In this document: piece after piece, positions 36,766 to 47,285 of the stretch | Layout of the letters: each line of letters opens with the position of its first letter | Numbering within the stretch: position 1 is the stretch's first letter | DNA from: Platycnemis pennipes | Lineage: Eukaryota; Arthropoda; Insecta; Odonata; Platycnemididae | NCBI GenBank assembly: GCA_933228895.1 | Contig: OW121851.1 | Coordinates: forward strand, 131,673,624 to 131,737,623 | Direction: 5' to 3' | Length of the DNA stretch: 64,000 bases | Translations under genes and position numbers: made by a program | Notes under the pieces: generated by a model | The model's input: only the letters and a program-made list of their open reading frames with translations | What the model was told of the DNA's origin: nothing | Databases searched by the model: none

Positions 36766-38336
36766 GCCTATTGTTCGATATTTATGTGTATGCACTATTG
36801 TATTGAGTTAAGTGTTGGAATCATTCTACCAGAAGAATTTTACATTTATATATCAGCAGCTCCACTCGCAAATTGGCTCAAACAGGTCTTAGCAACAGGT
36901 TAGCATATAATTGAAAAACAGTATTGTTGTGAAAGACAGAAATGTTCCAGTAGTGAATAATAAATTCAGGTAAGACTTTTGCTTTATCTTTGGGCAGGTA
37001 AATAGGCGCCGACTTCTTAATCTAATATGTCCTTTACTTTGAAAGAAACTTGCCGTTGTTCCGAGATTCCTGTGGAAATTGATTACGACCACCAATTTTT
37101 CATATTATAATACCAAGGTAAAAGTTTTCTAAGGCCATCGTGAGAATAATTTGGCTTTAAGTAACCTTGCATTAAAAATTAAGGAATAGTGAGTAGTTCC
37201 ATGACATTAAGTTTAATTAACGATCCCAGTTCCAGCTTACGAATTTATGAGAGATAAACGTGCATGTTAAAGGTAATAGGGGGCATTATAATTCGAAATC
37301 CGGATATTTCCTCAACATTTATTTTGTGGTGCAAGAGGGTGCTACCCCTTTGTTTTCAATATTATACATTGTAATGAGTTTCATATCTTCACTTATATCA
37401 ATCCGAGCCCGTATTTATTATATAGGTAAATGAGATTTTTCTCGTTTGTTATTGATTCCCAGTATACGTATTTAATTTCTAATTTAACTATACAACGCAG
37501 GCAGCCGGTAGCTAAATAAAACAATGATTTCCCAGATAGCCAAACCTCAATCATCAGCAATGTTAGTTGCTTCTCCAAGTTATGCTCGGCTTATAATTTA
37601 ATCTAATTTTTCGTGAATGGTAGTTCTCATCATATTGTAGCATTTACTAATGCAAATTCTCAAAAATCCGGTGAAATATTAATATGGCGGCCTAGCATAA
37701 TTAAAAAAGTCGTGTCTCTCATTGTAAAATTATGTTAATTCGATCAGTTAACTATCTATTTGACTTGGTAACTGCCCTCTCAAACACAGGTACCGGGTTG
37801 GATGTGAAGTAGTTACACATGATTTTGCAAAGGAGTGAATTCGTCTATGCTTGAATGGTGCCAAGGGCTATCTGTTTCCTTGGGATATGAACACAGCCTC
37901 TTGACACAGGCTCCGATGCTAATGCTGACTCTTCATGTTTTTTCTTCTCAAGATAATTTCTTTCTCTCTCTTCATGGATATACTAATGGCTAATGCAATG
38001 GCAATGAATTCATAGTGGGCCAAACGTAGTTCTTGAATTTTCATTTTTGGGAGTCGGGCACTTTTTAAATGAACTGTGGCATAAATATGAATTTTTTTCT
38101 TTGTCACTCATCAATTTGCCTTCACTTTACCAGGTCATAGACAAAATGTATATGAAGTTTTCTGAGAAAGTGTCCTACTGAGTAAAAGCAGACGTTTAAG
38201 CGCTCCTGAGATGCAAAAATCGTTTACAAAATCCGTAGATAAGTGAAAACTTTAGAGCTTTGCATGCAAAATATCCTTTAGAACTTCGCATCGCTCAGGC
38301 CATAATCCGCCGAGGGATCGGTTAGTAAGACGATAC
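36766..38336. other. AT-rich non-coding DNA between the two 170-bp repeats
   Basis: No gene or RNA gene recognised. Confidence 0.5.
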
Positions 38337-38506
38337 AAATTGAACGCAGCACTTTGAAACTAAAGGCGGTACAAGAGACGTAATGTGGAATAGAGGTACG
38401 AGGAGGAGATGATGTAGACTTGGCGTGTGGCTTTGTATACGCCTCCATTTTCGAATGCCATTCATTGACTAGGTTCATAGGTTATTTGCTGGAAGCGTTG
38501 AGATAA
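38337..38506 (+). repeat. 170-bp dispersed repeat, copy 2
   Basis: Second copy, about 1.74 kb downstream of the first. The minus-strand open frame at 38,278-38,478 (66 codons) runs through most of it, but copy 1 carries no equivalent long frame, so coding is unlikely. Confidence 0.85.
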
Positions 38507-38947
38507 TGGAATTCCGACTGGAAAGTCAACTTTCTAGTTGGCTTGTGAACAATAAAAGTTGCTAATATTTGGTAATTTAGCTCTTCCTCACTTGTTTACT
38601 CTTATAACAAGTTCTTTTGCATTCTTCTTATGTGTTCCTTCGAGGATGAATAAAATGCTTTTTGTGTATTTTCTGTCTTAAAAAATAATAATGTTGATTT
38701 TCCTCCGTCCTATGCAATAGAGTTTCGTAAAAAGGTACCAGTGGATTTGTAAAAATTGTAGCTTAACGTGATATTTTGATAATGTGATTTTAGTTCTTCG
38801 GATCTTAGTATTTTCCATCCGGTCATGGTTTTAAGAATATTTCTTCTACCGGAATTTTATTAGACATATTCAGTAAGTTCATTAACATTTTATTCTAGCT
38901 AATTTCACTGAATATTAATTTTTATAATTTGGTTTTCTTTTTTACAG
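38507..38947. other. AT-rich DNA leading into a splice acceptor
   Basis: AT-rich sequence ending in TTGGTTTTCTTTTTTACAG at 38,929-38,947. A possible branch point (CACTGAATATTAAT) lies about 25-40 bases upstream. This has the look of the end of an intron on the + strand. Confidence 0.45.
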
Positions 38948-38985
38948 GTAAGTGATGATGACTCATCCCATATGATTTCAGACCT
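38948..38985 (+). promoter_or_regulatory. Candidate recursive splice site or 38-nt microexon
   Basis: A strong pyrimidine tract and ACAG end at 38,947 and run directly into GTAAGT at 38,948, so the junction reads ACAG|GTAAGT, a near-perfect acceptor fused to a perfect donor. This is the layout of the zero-length exons used for recursive splicing of long insect introns. A second donor, CT|GTGAGT, follows at 38,986. If that is used, the 38 bases between form an RS-type exon or a microexon. Read in frame from the first base it encodes VSDDDSSHMISDL, which has no stop and a plausible acidic/serine-rich composition. I do not recognise the parent gene. RNA evidence is needed to choose between the readings. 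Confidence 0.4.
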
Positions 38986-39890
38986 GTGAGTACATCTCCT
39001 TTTTGTCTAATAATGCAAGAGCTTGTGATAACTTTGAGAGGTTATTTGTCAGTTTTTTAAATAATGAAACCATTTTATAACAAAAAGGCTCTTTTCCGCA
39101 AATATTGAGGCGTAATATTTTGTTTTAAATGTGACCCTTACGACATAATGGAAGATATTGTATGATAGCTTCACATATTGAAAATTATGTGCCTTAAAGT
39201 TTTATTTTTTAATTTACAAGATTGTAATTAACTCCAATATATTGCGAGAGATACCTTTCTATAGTTGAAAACCACCTATGCTAGTGCTTTTTTTAATTTT
39301 CTGACCTTGGTCAAATTTCAAGGTATATTTCATTTCGTCACCCGTTACACATGTTATGCATTACAGTAAAGTGACCGTCAAATTTTATTGTATTAATGAA
39401 AAATAACTACACTGTGTAATTAGTAATTTAAAATAAAAATGGGATCTTTACATTTAGTACACTGGATATACTTGCTTATTGCAAAGTTTATTTTAATATT
39501 TTAAACGTGAAGATAATGGCACGCGTATATCTGATGCTTTGATGATCCTGTCACATTAATTTATCCTTAATCAAGAATTGAATTTTAAGTTTAAAATATT
39601 GCTACCTGCGCAATCACACCAATAATTTGTAGTAGATGGCAAAACTCTAGAATATCTAAAGTCTCATTTAGAAATCTCATTTCTAGAAGTCTCATCTAAC
39701 CTCTCATTACTAACCTATGACAAACTTTACATCTAAAAGTCATTTTTCAGAGAAAATGAAGTAAGTACTTATCTGCGGTAGTTCGTTCCCTGCTACTGGA
39801 ACCAAGTACAATTCAGGCATTGAAATAGGGCTTAGGAGAGAAAATTAATCTTCAATCGATCCAGTACGATTCTTCTCATCCCAAGTGGGA
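38986..39890. other. AT-rich non-coding DNA
   Basis: A short run of TCTCAT(T/C)TA-type repeats lies at about 39,660-39,715. No gene recognised. Confidence 0.5.
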
Positions 39891-40225
39891 ACCTGTGGGC
39901 GTTCGCAGCCTGTCTCGTCTTAAGCACGCCTTGTCCCTACTCCAGCACGATTTCGAGTCTCGGGCTTTTTTCCCGACGTCTCCATCCATTTCCAAGCCCC
40001 GCATTTTTCCCTTCTTCGTCCACCCTTCCAGCCTCCGAATCCCTCATTCTTCCTCCTCCGAGAACGTCTCGCTGTAAGCCGGCGGAAACCCCTTCATCCG
40101 TAATATTCGCTGATGCTACCCCTTTTCCTCGTCCCCCACCGACTTAAACCCTCTTCCTCTCTTCTGCGCTTCACCCATCTCCTCTTTCTTCCTTCCTGTA
40201 TCTTTATTCCTGTAGCCGTTCCCCC
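39891..40225. repeat. Pyrimidine-rich GC island
   Basis: C+T-rich on the + strand. Two short open frames (39,895-40,077 and 40,113-40,373) encode Ser/Pro/Phe-rich peptides typical of such tracts. Confidence 0.6.
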
Positions 40226-42770
40226 ATTCGCTATGGATTTTATGCATGGTTGGTGGACAGAGCAGATGGCGTCACAATTCTTCGGCAGATTCCTCCCCTG
40301 GTTTCTAATATCGCCGACCCCGTTTCCATCATCCCTGCCTTTTATTTATTTCACGTGGTTTTTCGTCTGTTGAGAGTTATTCCAGCCTTTGTGCCAGTCA
40401 GGTGAACTTATCCCCGAGCTTAGGAAAGGAATATTCAGCACATCTTATTGCTGAATAATGCAATAAATAAGTTGTCTCTGAAATATATGAATATTGATAA
40501 TCTGAGAGTTTTCAGCTTGTTATCAATTATCTTCCAATTGTTGATTACTATGAAAAGAAAATCAGGCAAATAGTATTAGCTCATTGAGCTAATAATCATT
40601 GCGACTGCTATTGAAGGTCCTGGGCGTCATAGAATTTTGTTTCATCACTTAAAATCTGAATTAACTTGGAAGAATAAAGTTTTATGAGAAAATACTTTTC
40701 GCAACAGTTCTGATTGATGATTACTCGACAGTGTATCTTCTCCTTGACATTAGACTTTGAGGACCATGCTCCTTCTTCATTGCCATGACCAACAGTTTAC
40801 GATTCTCATATATTATGGTCCATCTCAAGGCATTATGGTGATTTAACGGCAGCTGATTTTTGCATAGGACATCTGTGGGAATGAAAGAGACGTGTTAGGA
40901 AGAATACTAGAAGTGGGAGGATATTTTTTTAAAGTAAAAAAACAGATTTATTACGATAGGAAAGATTAGGGACCGAGGAGGAATTGGAACGTTTTAGACG
41001 GTTGAGTATTCAAAGAAAGAAGTCATATACCGTAGCAATTCGTTATCCGATATTGTATCCGGTGGGTCAGATCTATTTATCGTTGCACATAGAAAATCTT
41101 GTTCGGTGACTCTCTTCCGCTAACTTTGGATTGTATGTACCACTGTTATAGCAATAATACTTTTACACCCGTTAGAAAAAATATTTTTTTTCCGAAAGCT
41201 CCAAGTGGTAATGACGCAGATATTTTTATTATACCATACTTAATATGCAGTCAATCTGAGGGCACTAGATGCAGTTTTCACCCAGAAGATTTTGCACCCA
41301 CTCCTACAACATTTAGAATGGGGAACATGCACAATTTTCTATAACCCTTTTAATGTGAAGTTTATTAGCTAAAATGTGCGTGGCGAAAATTTCGCTGAAG
41401 AATTATGTTGCGTTGCAAAGCTATCACTCTTTGAAAATTGTACCTTTTCGGCAACTTAAAAACACAACGTCATCACATGACGTCACGGCACGGTATCACT
41501 ATGGGCTTTGTTTATCTGCTTATGTGTGGAGGTAAGTTGTTAAATGAATACTTGGCGATAACGTATGTATTTATCTCATTTGTTTATTGCAATAAACGAT
41601 TGTATTTCGATTTTTTATTTACGTAGTATGGATGGTGACGAAAAAATTGTCCATTAATTATATAACGCTTGTTTAGTGCCCAAGAATTTCTACTACGTCT
41701 ATGCAATTGCTGTTTTTTTTAGAAGATCGCCGCCATAAGGGAGTCAACCAAAGGAAATTGTCGGAATGTGCTTTTTTTTTCATTCATTGTTTCTTTCGAG
41801 AAACGGCTAAAAACCTCAAAACAATATATTCACTTCGTTTTCTTTTAAATATAAATGCCTATCTCCGTAGCAATATGGAACCTATACCGTGCAGTGACGT
41901 CAGAATGCGTTTCAGGTCACGTGACTTTCGTCGATTTCCGGGAACATTTTAATATCATTTAATAATCTTTGTGGTGGGCGTAGAAAAATTTGGCTTATAT
42001 ATTTAAATTGGTGAGAAAATTTAGCATCAAGTCCATCATTAATCTTCGAGAAACAAAGTTCATGCATATTCCCCATTAGAATTCGGGAGAGAGATATGCA
42101 CAGTGAATATTGTCAATCCTCAAGATCTTTTGTAAATTGTGTGATGTAACCGTGCCTACGAGTAGCTTTGTGACTGGTGAACGAGCGGAGGCCTCTATCC
42201 GGTCGCAGTTACGCAACGCCGACACGCCGGAAGCACCCTGATTGCACTACTGTCGTCGGAGCACCAAGCACCACGTTAATCCCATCATGGGAATCTCAAG
42301 GTCATCGATCTGAAGTACACACGGCCGTCCTGCTCCCTTAAGGGCTCGACACGCGAAGCCCTTCCTCCCTCCTCGTCATCCCTCTCCATATCCACCCCTT
42401 CGTCCCCCCTCCGCCTTCGTCTTTGCATGGCAGTGCCCACTTCAGAGCGACCGCATCTCATGTGTGAACACCAAACGGGTCTTTTTTTTTATCCACCCGT
42501 GAGAAAGCCATTCGCATAATGGACTGTAGTTAAACCCACTTCCCCTCTCAGTACCTAAGTCACGAGCGCTACCTCCCATTTTGTATGAGCCCAGTACTTA
42601 TAAAGTTATTCGTTGAAGAATCAAATATAATAATTAATAACATTTAGGCTAGTGAGGAAATTTTTTATTGTTCATTGTTCCGGGGTTATATGGTATTATT
42701 AGTCACATCATCATCGGCCAGCAATTTTAAGTTTGGTATTACACTTTAAAGCATTCGTTAGGTCATAGAG
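40226..42770. other. AT-rich non-coding DNA with small GC patch
   Basis: A GC/pyrimidine patch at 42,190-42,425 interrupts AT-rich DNA. An AG|GTAAGT string at about 41,530 lacks a pyrimidine tract. No gene recognised. Confidence 0.45.
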
Positions 42771-42783
42771 TAATTCTTACTTT

Positions 42784-43110
42784 ATGGTTAGACTTATTTT
42801 AGAATATGGGGCGTCAGTTTGAGATCCTTACCTGGGTGTGGAGATCAAACAACTGACAAAGGTTCAGCGTGTATTCGCAAGATTTGTGATTAGGGATTTT
42901 AAAAGGAAGGCTAGCGTTACGGAAATGATAAAAATTATGTTTGAAATTACTTGAATTGAGGAGGAGGATCGCACGCCTGAAGTGAAAATATATATCAAGC
43001 CTACATTGGTTACCCCGCGTAGATTGACATATCCGAAAGATTGAAAAGCCCTTGTTATATGTCAAGGGAAGACCGTAGTAACAAATTAGAGCCTCCAAGA
43101 CAGCTATCAA
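42784..43110 (+). mobile_element. CR1/Jockey-like LINE fragment, broken
   Basis: The + strand from 42,784 translates as MVRLILEYGASV, stop, DPYLG, then KQLTKVQRVFARFVIRDF and KASVTEMIK before another stop at about 42,952. This is the region just after the polymerase core of CR1/Jockey-type reverse transcriptases, where the family has a Trp at the first stop (TGG to TGA). Further degraded matches continue to about 43,110, including YIKPTLVTPRRLTYPKD. It is dead, with internal stops and both ends missing. The minus-strand 100-codon frame at 42,814-43,116 is a shadow of it. Confidence 0.85.
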
Positions 43111-43479
43111 ATGCATTAAAGTATTCCTTTCTGCATATGGGGATAGGGGATAGGATTGGTCTTACCTGAGAAAATATTAGAGCCCTTCCCCAATGGTATT
43201 CCTACGTTGATGACGTGGTTAAAAAAATTGAATTCTTATAGTTTTTCTCAAAATTTCTTTTTATGTATTTGATATCATGATGTATTTCTACGTTTGTTGT
43301 GAGATTGTCCTTTTTATTGGTTGGATTTTTATATTTTATCCATAGCCATTAATGTTACCACCCGACTAAGTGATCGACTTGTAACCATTGTGATAATATT
43401 AAATAATAATAATTACGCAGCTTCCTACGCGATTCTCTTATTGGCTACCCAATTCATATTGATAACATTCTTCTCTTCC

Positions 43480-43865
43480 ACATCCTTCATCACTTGCTCT
43501 ATATATCTCATGTGAGATCTTCCTTTTCTGTTTTTCCAATTCACTTTTCCTTCGACGATTGTCTTCATCTTCTCATGATATGGTCGATTAAGTCTTCTTT
43601 TCCGAGTTCTCAGAAGACTTCTATTTTCTGCCGCTTATCTTAAAACTTATCCGTTTGTCACTCGGTTGATCCATCTTATCTTCTTCATCCTTCGGTAGCA
43701 CCATATTTCCAATGCTTCCTGCCTTGACTTCTCTGCTGCTGTTATCGTCCATGCTTCACTGCCTTAAAGAAGCATGCTCCGGATGCATGTTCCACTGAAA
43801 AGTTTCCTTACTTCCAGGCTTGTATTTGTACTTGTCATGGGTACCTACGTCCTCACGAATTAAGG
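43480..43865 (-). mobile_element. RTE-type LINE fragment (C-terminal domain), copy D
   Basis: The minus strand encodes the region after the polymerase of insect RTE-like endonuclease-reverse transcriptases. From the right there is GSEAWTIT, EALEIWCYRRMKKIRWINRV, then two stops, then KTIVEGKV and RYIEQVMKDVEEKN. Stops occur inside the conserved blocks, so it is inactive. Its 3' end lacks the (GAT)n tail and it is truncated near 43,480. It belongs to the same family as the three other copies in the window. Confidence 0.85.
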
Positions 43866-44284
43866 TGTTATCGTTCGCAGATGCCGTTGACGTGAGCTTT
43901 CCTCAAATATTTGGGTGGAAGACAGAAATAGTGCCACGTGTTCGTGTGATTCATTCTATTGATTCCGTGGATATTACATAGGTTATTATTAATATTTTTG
44001 TTAGAGAGAAGGAAATAAACCACCCCACGATGCAATGGATATGCCTTCTCTACTTCCCATCCAATTATTTTGTGGCATCGGATGCTCTTATAGCCCCGAT
44101 TTCCTTTGATCCTAAGTTTGATTTTTGAAAACCCTGCCTGTTCTAAAAAAAGTTGACCCTCTGGAGTTCCTGGTCTGTGACGTGGGAAATTACTTTCATT
44201 TAGGTACATTATTCCGTGGGCCTTGGTTGTGACTTGGGCTTTACCTGGAACATGGGTTCATTAACATAGTCACCTGAAATACAC
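43866..44284. other. Unidentified segment between two retroelement fragments
   Basis: A minus-strand frame of 113 codons (43,868-44,209) contains FSKIKLRIKGNRGYKSIRCH and no domain I recognise. It could be a piece of another element, but there is no second copy in the window to support this. Confidence 0.25.
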
Positions 44285-44655
44285 CCTAAAGGAGTGTGGT
44301 AGGCTGGATTCACACCAAACATGCATTGTATATCATGCTTGAAAAGGAATAGTACCTATATTCTAGTCTAAACGTAGTTAATTGAAAAAAAGACTAAAAT
44401 AGTAAATCAATATGCACAATTACGCTGTTATTTGTGTTAGCTTAAGGTCTTTATACCAGCATGAAACTACATATGCTATCCGTTCATACACTTGTATATA
44501 TATTTGTGTTGTTATATATAAATTGAACAGTATGTAAGTACAGCTATTCATATCCCTAATTATCCGAGGGAAGAAGACATTTTGAATCTGGCGGTTCGGC
44601 AATCAATTTCTCTAATTTTATGGTCATTGTCCAGATTATCATAGTTAGTTAGGGT
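44285..44655 (-). mobile_element. CR1/Jockey-like LINE 3' end, second locus
   Basis: Same family as 15,328-15,895, in minus orientation. From the right it shares AAAATTAGAGAAATTGATTG and AGATTCAAAATGTC with that copy. The peptide FFPRIIRDMNS contains the same unusual Met in place of Trp. The 3' UTR then runs to about 44,285, ending in CACACTCCTTTAGGGTG-like sequence. It is a 5'-truncated dead copy. The shared Met shows that the two copies derive from one sub-lineage. Confidence 0.88.
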
Positions 44656-45400
44656 TACCAACGTGACTGGATTGCCGATGCGTCTAGTTCGATTCCTGAA
44701 ATGAGGCGTGAGGAAGTGCCGGCGTCGTGCACGGGGTGTGTCAGGTGTTCATTGTCGTGCATACAAAAAAAATTAAATGGGCCGCGCACATATAATGAGA
44801 ACGCCCACGGCTGATCTTGGGCGTCCCACCCTCCCCCGCGGTCTGCGCCGGAGGAAAGAGGACGAGCGAATGGCAACGTATTTAAATGAATAAATAAATG
44901 AAATCAACTCCCGCAGCATACGGCGCCTCGCGTGCACATCTTCTCCACACGCCACCCCTTGAATCCCCCCCCCCCCCCCCTCATCATCCCCCGGCCCATC
45001 TTCCCTCTCGAAAACTGCAATTTCCATTCCGGTATCTTTCTCTTCGCGAGTCTGCGGTGGGGCTGCTCGGGGGAAAAAGGAATGACAAACGAACAACGTT
45101 CCCCGCATTCGCTCCCGCCCTCGAGTGTTGGGCCGCAGGACCTCGACCCATCCCGTTCTCCGATGGGAGGCCGGGGCAACTGACGGGCCGGGCTGTTTAT
45201 GTGGCGAGCGCGGCGGGCCTCTTCATAATGCAGTGCAATCTGGGTAATTCGCGTCGGGGGGGATGGTTTTTAGGCGCGGGGGTGGGAGGCGGGTGGATCG
45301 GGAGGACGTAGCCGGAGCGATGTGAGCGAGATTCCTTCGCCACTCACTAAAGCCGGCGTTCACGATGTTGCCGTCGGCGCCTCACTCATTGGATTCTTCC
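44656..45400. repeat. CpG-rich island with C16 run
   Basis: GC- and CpG-rich, with 16 consecutive C at 44,965-44,980, a pyrimidine-rich left half and a G-rich right part (45,255-45,305). Several frames are open on both strands. It could be a promoter-type island, but no start site or gene can be identified. Confidence 0.55.
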
Positions 45401-46170
45401 TCGACCTCCCCACACAAAACAGCGGATGGAATCGAGTACCCAGCACTCCAATTTGTTTTGGCATTGACGTTTTTTGCTGTAATGGTGTTTGAGTGCAATT
45501 CAGAGGAATGGGAACATCATTACTAAGCCGGTCCGAGTGGTCGATGGAGTACTTTAAAATTGCAAGTACGTGATAGAATTCCTGGTGGGTCATTTCAAAG
45601 ATGCTATTAGCAAATCTGTGAGGGAATAATAAATCAGGAATATGTTATATTTATTTCTACTATTTTAGTTACTTTTTTAAGCCTAATTAGGTAATGTAAT
45701 TTTTGAAAGTAAAAGTTTTGATTGGCATATTCCTTCATCTTCAGGCCGTCAGGTTTATGAGCTATTTAGCCTAACTCAGGCTACAGTTTTGGGAATAGAA
45801 CGGATGAAAACAAAGAAATAGAAGGCGAGACTTTTTACTCGTATTTGTCCGTGCTATTCAGAAGTTCTGTCTGAATATCGCAGCTAAGCACTGTGGGGGG
45901 TTTCAACGCATACATATCTCCATGCTCCATCAATAAGAAGGTCATGCAAAACATGCACTTAATTCAGTAATATGATCGCATTCGGTAAAACACCTATAAC
46001 AACTTATAACAACCAGTCAACCCATCCAGTGAACAATCCAAAGGTCAGTCTTTTCGTAGACGACAGAGCTCACCAAGTACTTTGTCTAGTGGTAAGTGAA
46101 TTCCACGCAGGTTGCGGGGCCATTCTCTCGGGACTTCTCGGTGATTACTTTGGTTTTCCAGAGACCTACT
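45401..46170. other. Non-coding DNA
   Basis: A GCCGGTCCGAGTGGTCGATGG-like string near 45,525-45,547 resembles a SINE head also hinted at near 8,397. Open frames at 45,972-46,217 and its opposite strand have no known domain. Confidence 0.4.
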
Positions 46171-46356
46171 CCTCAGGAAATCATCATCATCAGTCTGCAT
46201 GCCTGAAAGAGATTTGACACAGTCCTCCACTAAATTCACATATCAGCATGTTTACGTATTTCTTCTCTTTCACAACCGTCATCACTTTTTATCTACATCT
46301 CAGGCGAGGACTTACTATGCCTTTCTTCCCATCCACTTGTCCTTCTACGATTGTCT

Positions 46357-46364
46357 TCATCAGG
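46357..46364. repeat. 8-bp target site duplication, left
   Basis: TCATCAGG, repeated exactly at 46,599-46,606 on the other side of the 234-bp element. The uninterrupted RTE copy next door has this string once. Confidence 0.9.
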
Positions 46365-46598
46365 GCCTCGACCATGGATCTTCATAAGGCGTGCGTTAGC
46401 GTTATCGTTCTTTTTTGATTTAACCCATGACAGAGAGAACGTGATTTTCATTCTTCATGTTTCGCACAGCACTTCAAATTGCTTATCACAATCAGTGGAG
46501 TGAATTTTATATACGGTTATTTTTAACCCCTACGCTACTATAGGGGTAAGCGTTGACGATAACGGTTGCGATAACGCGAAAGATGCATCCGTGATTCC
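46365..46598 (-). mobile_element. 234-bp MITE-like element, copy 2
   Basis: Same length and sequence family as 32,965-33,198, in opposite orientation. It is flanked by perfect 8-bp direct repeats and sits within an RTE fragment, so it is a transposed insertion younger than that RTE copy. An 8-bp duplication is typical of hAT-type transposition, but the ends are not clear terminal inverted repeats. There is no coding capacity. The minus-strand frame at 46,507-46,704 is a chimera of RTE and this insert. Confidence 0.88.
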
Positions 46599-46606
46599 TC
46601 ATCAGG
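46599..46606. repeat. 8-bp target site duplication, right
   Basis: TCATCAGG, identical to 46,357-46,364. Confidence 0.9.
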
Positions 46607-46787
46607 TCATCATGTCTCATGATGTGGCCTCGTTGTCCTCTCTTCTTCTTAGCCTGCTGTAAGCTGATTGTTATTTTGATGGAATGCCCTCTTAGCCTGG
46701 GCATTTCACTGGCAATGTCTTTCCTGCTTCGTTTGCCGTTAGTTACTCGGATTCTCAGGTAACAGAACTCTTTCCCCTCCTCACGTT

Positions 46788-46798
46788 ATTCAGGAAAT
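46788..46798. repeat. 11-bp target site duplication shared by copies A and B
   Basis: ATTCAGGAAAT, identical to 47,162-47,172. A near copy, CTCAGGAAAT, stands at 46,172-46,181 at the 3' end of copy A. The string therefore occurs at all three boundaries of two tandem RTE insertions. Confidence 0.85.
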
Positions 46799-47161
46799 CA
46801 TCATCATCATCATCAAGGGTCAACAATCCTAGGATTTGTTTGACGCCGCCCTCCACTCGATTCTTCTATCGGCCAACCTCTTCATATTTAACGTAGTTCC
46901 TCTCTTTCGCGTCCTTTACGACCTTTTCAATGTAACTCATACTTGACCTGCCTTTTCCATTCTTTCTGTTCACTTTTTCTTCGACGATTGTCTTCATCAG
47001 GCCATCGTGTCTTTAGATGTGGACGATTAAGTTATCCCGACTTCTTTTTATATTTTTCAGCAGACTTCTTTTTTCTCCCACTCTTCTTAGGACTTCTTCA
47101 TTTGTCACTCGGTCGATCCATTTTATCTTCATCATTCTTCGATAGCACCATATTTCGAATG
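46799..47161 (-). mobile_element. RTE-type LINE fragment, copy B
   Basis: Minus strand, 5'-truncated and bounded by perfect 11-bp duplications. The frame is nearly intact: EIWCYRRMMKIKWIDRVTNE, EEVLRRVGEKRSLLKNIK, one stop (CTA to CTAA context before RHDGLMKTIV), GRSSMSYIEKVVKDAKERN. A frame change follows near the end, then the (GAT)n tail at about 46,799-46,815. It contains only the C-terminal domain, so it is non-autonomous. It is the best preserved of the four RTE copies. Confidence 0.9.
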
Positions 47162-47172
47162 ATTCAGGAAAT
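47162..47172. repeat. 11-bp target site duplication, 5' side of copy B
   Basis: ATTCAGGAAAT, identical to 46,788-46,798. Confidence 0.85.
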
Positions 47173-47194
47173 TATACGAATTGAATAACTGAAC

Positions 47195-47285
47195 ATATCC
47201 GGAGAAATATTCCGGATTAGAACCTGTGACCTCCGCTCAGTTGCCCATCACTCAATCCTGAGAGCTACTATGAGGGCCTGAGGCC
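47195..47285 (-). repeat. tRNA-derived SINE head or tRNA remnant
   Basis: On the minus strand an A-box-like TAGCTCTCAGGATTGAG starts near 47,269. About 35 bases later comes a B-box-like GGTTCTAATCC (47,224-47,214), preceded by GGAGGTCACA. Spacing and order fit a tRNA promoter, and the D-arm region can pair (GCTC with GAGT). The rest does not form a clean cloverleaf, so a SINE or degraded tRNA copy is more likely than a working tRNA. Confidence 0.45.

Larger units (their letters stand above)
46182..46787 (-). mobile_element. RTE-type LINE fragment, copy A, interrupted
   Basis: Minus strand. Its 3' end carries the (GAT)n tail at about 46,182-46,193. The coding remnant includes RVTNGKRSRKDIAS on the right, a deletion, QRGHIMRHDDLM near 46,610-46,645, and the KTIV region left of the insertion. 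The 234-bp element (46,365-46,598) is inserted between DDLM and KTIV. The uninterrupted order is seen in the neighbouring copy, whose RHDGLMKTIV runs through without a break. Confidence 0.85.

Noticed and set aside
41525..41540. AG|GTAAGT string
   Set aside because: No pyrimidine tract precedes it, so it is not a recursive splice site. Similar strings at about 30,690 and 53,606 were rejected for the same reason.
42814..43116. 100-codon minus-strand open frame
   Set aside because: It is the shadow of a degenerate + strand LINE reverse transcriptase fragment.
46507..46704. Minus-strand open frame joining RTE and insert
   Set aside because: It is a chimera created by the 234-bp insertion and not a gene.
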